DNA of 5,390 nucleotides from an uncultured Collinsella sp. GTDB lineage: Bacteria > Actinomycetota > Coriobacteriia > Coriobacteriales > Coriobacteriaceae. The position numbers and the translations under genes were made by a program. The stretch is taken from the NCBI GenBank assembly GCA_900551975.1, contig URYA01000120.1, positions 1-5,390 of the forward strand, written 5' to 3'. The notes beneath the pieces are model-generated. The model worked only from the letters and a program-made list of their open reading frames with translations. It made no database searches and was not told the origin of the DNA. This document shows, in pieces, positions 1 to 5,066 of the stretch. Each line of letters begins with the position of its first letter. Position 1 is the first letter of the stretch.

Positions 1-42
1 ACGCTGCGCGGGCCGCATTTGGACAATCTGACGTTCAATTTC

Positions 43-79
43 AAGGGCGCGACCGAAAGGTCAGTGCCCTTTCATTTCA
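43..79 (+). terminator. Candidate intrinsic terminator of an upstream unit
   Basis: Bases 43-54 pair with 59-71 as a 12-bp stem closed by a GAAA tetraloop (55-58), with one bulged A (63) and one G·U pair (49/65). The stem is followed by an interrupted T-rich stretch (TTTCATTTC, about 71-79). The GC-rich stem, GNRA loop and T-rich tail are what an intrinsic terminator looks like, although the T-tract is broken by C and A. It lies 11 bases after a TGA at 29-31 that could end an upstream gene, and well before the lspA promoter region. The opposite strand is also T-rich after the stem, so it could act in both directions. Confidence 0.5.
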
Positions 80-151
80 CGTCACCTTGTCTCAAATGCG
101 ACCCGCTCGCTCATTTATGCTCTACCTGCGGTGTTTCCGTTCTTGGGAGAT

Positions 152-182
152 TTGTCGCTTCTTGCTTGCGGCAATGTATGAT
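152..182 (+). promoter_or_regulatory. Candidate promoter for lspA-rluD
   Basis: TATGAT at 177-182 matches the -10 consensus at five of six positions. The best upstream -35-like hexamer is TTGTCG at 152-157, but its 19-base spacer is longer than the usual 17. Transcription would begin near 189, giving a leader of roughly 40 bases before the lspA start. The surrounding stretch is richer in A and T than the genes around it, as expected of a promoter. The weak -35 and the long spacer keep this tentative. Confidence 0.35.
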
Positions 183-220
183 TATCTACTGCGTTAAACG
201 GCATTTGATTATCTGAGGGT

Positions 221-225
221 AGGGG
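221..225 (+). promoter_or_regulatory. SD sequence that selects the TTG start of lspA
   Basis: AGGGG at 221-225 lies six bases before the TTG at 232, a standard spacing, and GAGGG just upstream (215-219) adds to the purine-rich stretch. The in-frame ATG at 250 has only a G-run directly against it, too close to act as an SD. This favours the TTG start. Confidence 0.6.
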
Positions 226-231
226 ATTGAT

Positions 232-831
232 TTGGGTCGTGCTGGGGGTATGACGCCGCCTTTGCGTTGGCGGTTGGGTGTTGCTGGTGGTGTGGCACTG
301 GTTGTGCTGCTCGTTGACCAGCTGACCAAGCTTGCGGTTCGTGCCGTGGGCGACGCTTTACATGTGACCGTCATCCCCGGTGTCATCGACTTTATTTTTG
401 TCCGCAATATCGGTGCTGCCTTTAGCATGGGCGAGGGGCATGGCATCGCGTTTGCCGTGCTGGCGTTGGCGGTTATTATCGCTATCGCCGTGTACCTCGT
501 TCGTGCATCCCAGCTCGCCCATCTTGAGGTTGTGGGCATGGCTATGGTCGCGGGCGGCGCTATCGGCAACGCGATCGATCGCCTTGTCTTTGGCTTCGTG
601 ACCGATTTTATTGCCACCACCTTCATCGACTTCCCCGTCTTTAACGTGGCCGATATCGGCATCACCGTAGGTGTCGTGCTGGCGCTCATCGGTTATATGT
701 TCTTGAGCCCCGCCGCTCGCGAGGTCGATGCGACCGCCGAGCTCAACGCTCGTGACGAGGCCCGCGCAAAACGCAAAGCCAAGCAGCGTGGGGAACGTGC
801 CCGCAAGATTCGCGAAAGGAATGAGCGCTAA
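232..831 (+). CDS. lspA: Lipoprotein signal peptidase (signal peptidase II)
   Basis: LspA is an inner-membrane aspartyl protease (peptidase family A8) that removes the signal peptide from prolipoproteins after diacylglyceryl modification of the lipobox cysteine. The 199-residue product shows the family motifs in order: DQLTK (29-33), N59 followed by GAAF (61-64), GNAIDR (112-117) and FNVAD (137-141). D116 and D141 are the expected catalytic aspartates. Four hydrophobic segments lie at about 17-33, 70-91, 98-115 and 142-160, the normal LspA topology. The start is TTG at 232, backed by AGGGG six bases upstream; ATG at 250 would remove six residues without touching any motif. The protein is longer than the usual 150-170 residues because of a strongly basic tail after about residue 163. 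Its stop overlaps the rluD start by one base. Family assignment is secure; only the exact start is open. Confidence 0.95.
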   Translation: MGRAGGMTPPLRWRLGVAGGVALVVLLVDQLTKLAVRAVGDALHVTVIPGVIDFIFVRNIGAAFSMGEGHGIAFAVLALAVIIAIAVYLVRASQLAHLEVVGMAMVAGGAIGNAIDRLVFGFVTDFIATTFIDFPVFNVADIGITVGVVLALIGYMFLSPAAREVDATAELNARDEARAKRKAKQRGERARKIRERNER

Positions 832-1844
832 TGGCCGACATCCATATTCTCGTTGCCGACGATTGCACTGGTCAGCGTCTTGACGCCTTTCTGGGTGCCA
901 ACGACGGCTGCCCCACGCGCTCTGCCTGCGCGCATCTGATCGAGGGAGGCGCCGTTGCCGTCAACGGTGAGACTTGTCTCTCTAAAAAGTACGCCGTACG
1001 CGCCGGCGATCGCATCTCGGTCGACTTGCCCGAGCCGCACGATCCCACCGATGTGATTCCCGAGGCCATCCCGCTCGACATTCGCTATGAGGACGATTAT
1101 CTCATTGTGCTCTCCAAGCAGCGCGGCCTGGTGTGCCATCCTGCGCATGGTCATGAGAGCGGTACGCTCGCGAATGCCCTGGTCTATCACTGCGGTATCG
1201 ACCATCTGGGCACCGTGCAGGGTGAGGACCGACCCGGCATCGTGCATCGCCTGGATCGCGATACCTCGGGCCTTATGCTCGCGGCAAAAGACGACGACAC
1301 CCAGCGCGCGCTTCAAAATCTTATCCGCACGCGCACGCTCGATCGTCGCTATATCACGCTTGTCCACGGGCACATCGCCATGGACGAGGGCACCATCAAT
1401 ACCGGTATTGCCCGTTCCACGCGCGACCGCGTCAAGATGGCGGTTTCGGACGACCCCTTTGCCCGTCAGGCCATTACGACCTTCAAGGTGCTCGAGCGCT
1501 TTGATTCCACGCGTTTCGACGACGGCTACACGCTTGTCGAGTGCCACCTGTTTACCGGCAGAACGCACCAGATTCGTGTGCACATGCGCCATATCAACCA
1601 CGCCTGCGTGGGCGATCCGCTCTACGGCAAGTGCGATGCGCGTGCCGATCAGGGTCTGACCAGGCAGTTCCTTCATTCCTGGCGCGTGGCGTTCGACCAT
1701 CCCGTGACGGGGGAGCGCATTGAGTGCCGCGACGAGTTGCCCTGGGATCTCGCTGCGGTTCTTGACGATCTGGCTCCGCGCTCGCTCGGTCGCACTGCCG
1801 CCGGTGACGAAATCGTCTCTCAGCTCGGTCTGCTCGAAGCCTAG
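831..1844 (+). CDS. rluD: RluA/RluD-family 23S rRNA pseudouridine synthase
   Basis: This cytoplasmic enzyme isomerises specific uridines in RNA to pseudouridine; RluD proper acts on helix 69 of 23S rRNA. The 337-residue protein has an N-terminal S4 RNA-binding domain (about 14-67, containing RLDAFL and VAVNG) and then the RluA-type catalytic domain. The hallmark HRLDRDTSGL spans 139-148, and D142 corresponds to the catalytic aspartate. RRYITLVHG (172-180) and GRTHQIRVHMR (243-253) are further conserved family blocks. Full length is present. The ATG shares one base with the lspA stop (TAATG), and AAAGGA at 815-820 within lspA serves as SD, so translational coupling is likely. The lspA-RluD-type pairing is common in Gram-positive bacteria. 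The RluA family is certain; which uridine it targets (RluD, RluC or another) cannot be settled from sequence alone. Confidence 0.93.
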   Translation: MADIHILVADDCTGQRLDAFLGANDGCPTRSACAHLIEGGAVAVNGETCLSKKYAVRAGDRISVDLPEPHDPTDVIPEAIPLDIRYEDDYLIVLSKQRGLVCHPAHGHESGTLANALVYHCGIDHLGTVQGEDRPGIVHRLDRDTSGLMLAAKDDDTQRALQNLIRTRTLDRRYITLVHGHIAMDEGTINTGIARSTRDRVKMAVSDDPFARQAITTFKVLERFDSTRFDDGYTLVECHLFTGRTHQIRVHMRHINHACVGDPLYGKCDARADQGLTRQFLHSWRVAFDHPVTGERIECRDELPWDLAAVLDDLAPRSLGRTAAGDEIVSQLGLLEA

Positions 1845-1862
1845 CCAGTATTAGGTGGTTTC

Positions 1863-1889
1863 TTGAACTCGGTAAGCCTGCGGTAAGAT
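1863..1889 (+). promoter_or_regulatory. Candidate promoter for the GT2 gene
   Basis: TTGAAC (1863-1868) and TAAGAT (1884-1889) resemble -35 and -10 elements, each matching consensus at four of six positions. The 15-base spacer is short. The site lies in the 82-base gap between rluD and the glycosyltransferase gene, and transcription would start about 30 bases before the ATG at 1927. A GGTAAG repeat (1871-1876 and 1882-1887) lies in the spacer and runs into the -10. The gap suggests the glycosyltransferase gene is transcribed separately from lspA-rluD, but readthrough cannot be excluded because I see no strong terminator after rluD. Confidence 0.4.
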
Positions 1890-1926
1890 ATACGGTTGTT
1901 TACGTAACGCGTTCTCGGGAGCCTGC

Positions 1927-3222
1927 ATGCTCGCCTTTTTACAAACCAACACTCCCATCGTGGTCTTCAACCAGATTGTCGTCACGCTGCTCACGGTCTG
2001 CTTTCTGTACCAGGTGGTCTTCTTTGTCATTGGCGCTCTTCGTGGCGAGGTCGCGCCTCCCAAGGCCAAAAAACTCCATCGTTATGCTTTCTTTATCGCG
2101 GCGCATAACGAGGAGGCCGTGATCGCCAACCTTGTTCGCTCCATCAAGGACCAGGATTATCCGTCCGAGCTTATCGAGGTCTTCGTGGTTGCCGACGCCT
2201 GCACCGACAACACCGCACAGCTCGCGCGCGAGGCAGGTGCCATTGTTTACGAGCGCAATGATCTTGCCCGTAAGGGTAAGAGCTGGGTCATGGACTTTGG
2301 CTTCGACCGCATCCTTAACGAGTATCCCGACACGTTTGAAGGCTACTTTATCTTCGATGCCGATAACGTTATCTCCCGCGATTACGTGTCCAAGATGAAC
2401 GATGCCTTTGACCAGGGATTCCATGTGGTCACGAGCTATCGCAACTCCAAGAATTTTGGCAGCTCGTGGATCTCGGCAGCTAATGCTACTTGGTACCTGC
2501 GCGAGGCGCGCTTTCTCAACAACGCGCGTAATATCTGTAAGACGTCTTGCGCCGTCTCGGGTTCGGGCTACCTCATCTCCGCCAGTGTTATTGAGGGCAT
2601 GCACGGCTGGCAGTTCCACACGCTGACCGAGGACATTCAGTTCACTACGTTCTGCGCTATTCACGGTATTCGCATTGGCTATGCGCCGGCGGAGTTCTTT
2701 GACGAGCAACCCGTGACGTTCAAGGCATCCTGGAAGCAGCGTATGCGCTGGACCAAGGGCTTTTACCAGGTGTTCTTTACCTACGGCAAGCATCTGGTCA
2801 AGTCGACGTTCCGCTATCATCGCTTTGCCGCCTACGACATGTTCATGACGATCGCCCCGGGTATGCTGCTATCGCTGATCTCGATGCTCGCTAATGCGAC
2901 GTTCTTGATTGTGGGTGGCCTTTCGCATGGTTTCTTGGCTACCGAAGTCGAGATGCAGGCGTGCGCCGCTTCGCTCATTATGACCTTCGCCATGATGTAT
3001 CAGACCTTCTTTATCCTGGCGCTGCTCACGACTATCTTTGAGTACAAGCACATTCACTGCGCGCAAAAGTGGCGTCTGGTGACTAACCTGTTTACCTTCC
3101 CGATCTTTATGTTCAGCTATATCCCCATCACGGTGGCCGCGCTGTTCCTGAAGGTCGACTGGGTTCCTACCCAGCATGCCGTAAACGTCACCCTCGACGA
3201 GGTCATGCAAGGCGCCAAATAA
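1927..3222 (+). CDS. Membrane-bound family 2 glycosyltransferase, processive-synthase type
   Basis: A 431-residue integral membrane glycosyltransferase that should transfer sugars from a nucleotide-sugar donor on the cytoplasmic face. One hydrophobic segment (about 11-38) precedes the GT-A domain, and three follow it (about 303-330, 345-372 and 384-408). The domain shows AAHNEE (58-63), VADACTDNT with D90 (88-96), the DxD motif DADN (144-147), TEDIQ (234-238) with the presumed catalytic-base aspartate D236, and QRMRW (271-275). The QxxRW motif and this layout are typical of processive enzymes such as cellulose, hyaluronan, chitin and poly-GlcNAc synthases, so a role in surface polysaccharide or glycolipid synthesis is inferred. 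The substrate cannot be named. No PilZ domain is present and no partner genes are adjacent. GGGAG at 1917-1921 is the SD, five bases before the ATG. A strong hairpin terminator follows. Confidence 0.9.
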   Translation: MLAFLQTNTPIVVFNQIVVTLLTVCFLYQVVFFVIGALRGEVAPPKAKKLHRYAFFIAAHNEEAVIANLVRSIKDQDYPSELIEVFVVADACTDNTAQLAREAGAIVYERNDLARKGKSWVMDFGFDRILNEYPDTFEGYFIFDADNVISRDYVSKMNDAFDQGFHVVTSYRNSKNFGSSWISAANATWYLREARFLNNARNICKTSCAVSGSGYLISASVIEGMHGWQFHTLTEDIQFTTFCAIHGIRIGYAPAEFFDEQPVTFKASWKQRMRWTKGFYQVFFTYGKHLVKSTFRYHRFAAYDMFMTIAPGMLLSLISMLANATFLIVGGLSHGFLATEVEMQACAASLIMTFAMMYQTFFILALLTTIFEYKHIHCAQKWRLVTNLFTFPIFMFSYIPITVAALFLKVDWVPTQHAVNVTLDEVMQGAK

Positions 3223-3230
3223 CCACCACC

Positions 3231-3272
3231 AAAACCACCGCAAAGGGGACAGGCACCTTTGTGGTGGTTTTT
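3231..3272 (+). terminator. Strong intrinsic terminator after the GT2 gene
   Basis: Bases 3231-3246 pair with 3256-3271 over 16 base pairs with a single G·U wobble. The loop is nine bases (3247-3255) and the 3' arm runs into TTTTT (3268-3272), then GCTTTT. It begins eight bases after the glycosyltransferase stop. This is a textbook rho-independent terminator for + strand transcription; the A/U pairs at the stem base merge with the T-run. The core around AAAGG, GGACAGGCA and CCTTT resembles short intergenic motifs I recall from coriobacterial genomes, but that is unverified here. Confidence 0.82.
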
Positions 3273-3290
3273 GCTTTTGCGATGCAGCTC

Positions 3291-3297
3291 GAGGAGG
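3291..3297 (+). promoter_or_regulatory. Strong SD that fixes the prepilin peptidase start
   Basis: GAGGAGG at 3291-3297 closely matches the anti-SD core and sits six bases before the ATG at 3304. It rules out the more upstream in-frame TTG at 3259, which lies inside the 3' arm of the terminator hairpin and would add 15 residues with no family similarity. Confidence 0.85.
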
Positions 3298-3303
3298 TAC
3301 TCG

Positions 3304-3726
3304 ATGTTTTATATCCCGTTTTGGATTTGCATCTTTGCCGGCGCGGCGATTGATGCCCGTCAGCGACGTTTTCCCAATGAGCTTGCCGGTGCGTGTGCGG
3401 TGACGGCGTTAGTGGGCGTTTGGCTCGACAAAGGCGTTAACACGGCGCTTGACCATGCCGGTCTTGCGGTCATCGTCTACCTTGCCCTTGTTCTGACTGA
3501 GTCCCTCTGGCGTCGTTTTCGCCAAACCTCGGGCATTGGCATGGGGGACGCCAAAGCACTCTTCGCGCTTTGCACGCTCGACCCTATGGGTGGCATCGTG
3601 GCATTTGCCGTCGCGCTCCTGGTCCTTGCCCTCTCCTGCGTCATCACAAAATCGTGCTCCCTGCCATTGCTCCCGTTTTTGGTGCCGATTTTTGCCATAA
3701 TCGAGGTTGTGGGCTGCACTTTGTAA
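3304..3726 (+). CDS. Minimal A24-family prepilin peptidase
   Basis: A 140-residue, very hydrophobic protein of the type IV prepilin peptidase family (A24), membrane aspartyl proteases that cleave the leader of prepilins, pseudopilins or Flp pilins on the cytoplasmic face of the membrane. Both catalytic motifs are visible. The first is DARQRRFPN (17-25), with D17, matching the usual D-x5-[IF]PN pattern. The second is GIGMGDAK (77-84), matching GxGDxK, with D82. Hydrophobic stretches lie around 3-16, 26-40, 51-67, 85-110 and 118-137. The N-terminal CxxC methyltransferase-type domain of PilD/ComC is absent, so it resembles the short TadV/CpaA-like form. No pilin, ATPase or secretin gene is in the window, so the substrate is unknown. 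It starts 31 bases after a terminator with no obvious promoter, and the dGTPase-like gene follows after 31 bases. Confidence 0.85.
   Translation: MFYIPFWICIFAGAAIDARQRRFPNELAGACAVTALVGVWLDKGVNTALDHAGLAVIVYLALVLTESLWRRFRQTSGIGMGDAKALFALCTLDPMGGIVAFAVALLVLALSCVITKSCSLPLLPFLVPIFAIIEVVGCTL
3693..3701 (+). promoter_or_regulatory. Candidate extended -10 promoter for the dGTPase-like gene
   Basis: TGCCATAAT at 3693-3701 fits the extended -10 form TGn-TATAAT with one mismatch, and lies within the last codons of the prepilin peptidase gene. Transcription would start near 3708, giving a leader of about 50 bases before the ATG at 3758. No good -35 lies at 17 bases, but extended -10 promoters can work without one. 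It could let the downstream gene be expressed independently of the prepilin peptidase. Confidence 0.3.
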
Positions 3727-3745
3727 CCGATTGCGCATCCTTCTT

Positions 3746-3751
3746 AAGGAG
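3746..3751 (+). promoter_or_regulatory. SD that fixes the dGTPase-like start
   Basis: AAGGAG at 3746-3751 lies six bases before the ATG at 3758. The open frame extends upstream to a GTG at 3707, but that start would overlap the prepilin peptidase gene and lacks an SD, so 3758 is preferred. The ATG at 3753 is in another frame and too close to the SD. Confidence 0.85.
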
Positions 3752-3757
3752 CATGCC

Positions 3758-5005
3758 ATGGCAACTAATCAAGAAACGGCCGTCATTAAGGCGCGCATGG
3801 ACCGTATTCCCTCGGCGTTGTCGCCCGAGCTTGTCGAGCGCATTGCCGCCGATCGCGCTTCGGGCTATGTCAACCCGTATCGTTGTAACGGCTACCAGGT
3901 CATTCGTCGTATTGATCGCGCCGCCGACAAAGGCACGCTTATGCGTCCGGCGTTTATGCGCGACACCGAAAAGATTCTTCATCTTCCGGCGTACACGCGT
4001 TATGCAGGCAAAACGCAGGTCTTTAGCTTTCGCAGTAACGATGACCTGTCGCGCCGCGGTCTGCATGTGCAGCTTGTCTCGCGCATTGCACGCGATATCG
4101 GTCGCGCCCTGGGGCTCAACTGCGATTTGATCGAGGCGATTGGCCTGGGCCACGACTTGGGACACACGCCTTTTGGCCATGCGGGCGAGCGCTTCCTCAA
4201 CGATATCTATCACGAGCGTACGGGGCGTTATTTTTTCCATAACGTGCAGTCGGTCCGCGTGCTCGACGCGCTGTACGGCCGCAACGTGTCGCTCCAGACG
4301 CTCGACGGCGTGCTATGCCATAACGGCGAGTACGAGCAGCGTGTGTTTGAGCTCTCGGACATGGGCTCCTTTGACCAGTTCGATCAGACGGTTGAGGACT
4401 GTATCGCCACGGGCTATGGCGCTATTGAGCACCTGCGTCCCATGACGCTCGAAGGCTGTGTGGTCCGCATCTCGGATATCCTTGCCTACGTCGGTCGTGA
4501 CCGTCAGGATGCGATCGCGGCGGGCCTGCTTTCGCCCGACGCCTTTGATGATGGCCGGGGCGGTGCCTACAATAGTTGGATCCTCACGCATGCCTCCATC
4601 GATATCGTTGAGCATAGCTATGGTAAGCCGCGCATCGAGATGAGCGAGGACCTGTTTGAGGAGATCCGCCGTGCCAAGCGCGAGAACTACGAGAAGATCT
4701 ATAGCAAGGGCGGTATCGAAGGCGACTCCGAGGCGGAGCTGCGCGAAGCCTTCGAAAAGCTTTACGACCGTTGCCTGCAGGATATAAACGAAGGTGACGA
4801 GTCCTCGTATATCTTTAAACACCACATTTCTCGCATCGAGCAGCAGCTTTCCTACTACGATCGCGCCTATGCCTGGCAGAACGATAAGGACCAGGCGGTC
4901 GTGGATTACATTGCGAGCATGACGGACGGTTATTTCTGCGAACTGACGAGCAAGCTGTTCCCGGGTCTAAAGTTTCCGCATCGTACCTATATTAACGAAC
5001 GGTAG
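3758..5005 (+). CDS. HD-domain dGTP triphosphohydrolase-like protein
   Basis: The 415-residue protein belongs to the dGTPase branch of the HD superfamily, metal-dependent enzymes that hydrolyse dNTPs to the deoxynucleoside and triphosphate. Its order of motifs is that of Dgt: RDTEKILHLPAYTR (68-81), GKTQVF (84-89), H103, then GLGHDLGHTPFGHAGE (129-144) and RISDILAYVGRD (237-248). H103, H132, D133 and D240 are the expected metal ligands; H136 lies in the conserved HTPFGH stretch. HNVQS (161-165) and LCHNGEYE (186-193) fit other conserved Dgt regions. The sequence before H103 departs from the usual RLTH pattern (RRGLH here), so it looks like a divergent subfamily, and specificity for dGTP is not assured. 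The C-terminal part (about 290-415) is charged and probably helical. It may be co-transcribed with the prepilin peptidase gene 31 bases upstream; rarA follows in the same direction. Confidence 0.88.
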   Translation: MATNQETAVIKARMDRIPSALSPELVERIAADRASGYVNPYRCNGYQVIRRIDRAADKGTLMRPAFMRDTEKILHLPAYTRYAGKTQVFSFRSNDDLSRRGLHVQLVSRIARDIGRALGLNCDLIEAIGLGHDLGHTPFGHAGERFLNDIYHERTGRYFFHNVQSVRVLDALYGRNVSLQTLDGVLCHNGEYEQRVFELSDMGSFDQFDQTVEDCIATGYGAIEHLRPMTLEGCVVRISDILAYVGRDRQDAIAAGLLSPDAFDDGRGGAYNSWILTHASIDIVEHSYGKPRIEMSEDLFEEIRRAKRENYEKIYSKGGIEGDSEAELREAFEKLYDRCLQDINEGDESSYIFKHHISRIEQQLSYYDRAYAWQNDKDQAVVDYIASMTDGYFCELTSKLFPGLKFPHRTYINER

Positions 5006-5020
5006 TTCGTATCCTTTCGG

Positions 5021-5026
5021 TATACT
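5021..5026 (+). promoter_or_regulatory. Candidate -10 element for rarA
   Basis: TATACT at 5021-5026 matches the -10 consensus at five of six positions and lies in the gap between the dGTPase-like gene and rarA. Transcription would begin near 5033, about 34 bases before the preferred rarA start. There is no convincing -35 at 16-18 bases; the region there overlaps the end of the upstream gene. An AAAACGTTTT palindrome (5036-5045) would fall at the start of the transcript. Confidence 0.35.
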
Positions 5027-5035
5027 GGTTAGTTG

Positions 5036-5045
5036 AAAACGTTTT
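5036..5045. promoter_or_regulatory. Perfect palindrome AAAACGTTTT, possible operator
   Basis: This is a 10-base perfect palindrome centred on CG, in the context TTGAAAACGTTTTTGA. LacI/CcpA-family regulators bind CG-centred palindromes, and the first 12 of 14 positions of the cre-type pattern TGWAANCGNTNWCA are met, but the final CA is not. It sits just after the expected rarA transcription start, where a bound repressor would block initiation or elongation. Regulation is inferred only from shape and position; A/T-rich palindromes of this size also arise by chance. Confidence 0.25.
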
Positions 5046-5066
5046 TGATTGATGCACGGGATGGCT

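Noticed and set aside
1..31. Nine codons in the frame starting at base 2, ending in TGA at 29-31, possibly the C-terminus of an upstream gene
   Set aside because: The position before a terminator-like hairpin is suggestive, but nine residues cannot be assigned to any family, so it is not listed as a gene.
1..216. A frame open from the window edge to TGA at 214-216, with two CxxC pairs (in CLKC and CSTC) suggesting a zinc ribbon
   Set aside because: Codon use does not match the neighbours, two frames are open here at once, the frame runs through the 43-71 hairpin, and the promoter-like elements lie inside it. No family similarity is recognisable.
186..689. Antisense open frame opposite lspA
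   Set aside because: Low-complexity, A/T/S/P-rich product typical of a shadow frame; lspA on the + strand is unambiguous.
828..1700. A long antisense open frame (290 codons) opposite rluD
   Set aside because: The + strand encodes a complete RluA-family protein with all motifs. The reverse frame is a by-product of GC-biased codons and has no recognisable domain.
1840..1862. Weak hairpin (CCTA 1840-1843 with TAGG 1852-1855) followed by TGGTTTC after rluD
   Set aside because: Only four base pairs with no real T-run, so too weak to call a terminator.
1939..2820. A long antisense open frame (293 codons) opposite the glycosyltransferase gene
   Set aside because: The + strand reading has clear GT2 motifs and membrane segments; the antisense product shows no domain and no convincing SD.
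3259..3303. Upstream TTG start that would extend the prepilin peptidase by 15 residues
   Set aside because: It begins within the terminator stem, has no SD, and the added residues do not resemble the family; ATG 3304 has a near-perfect SD.
3707..3757. Upstream GTG start for the dGTPase-like protein
   Set aside because: It overlaps the end of the prepilin peptidase gene and lacks an SD, while ATG 3758 has AAGGAG at ideal spacing.
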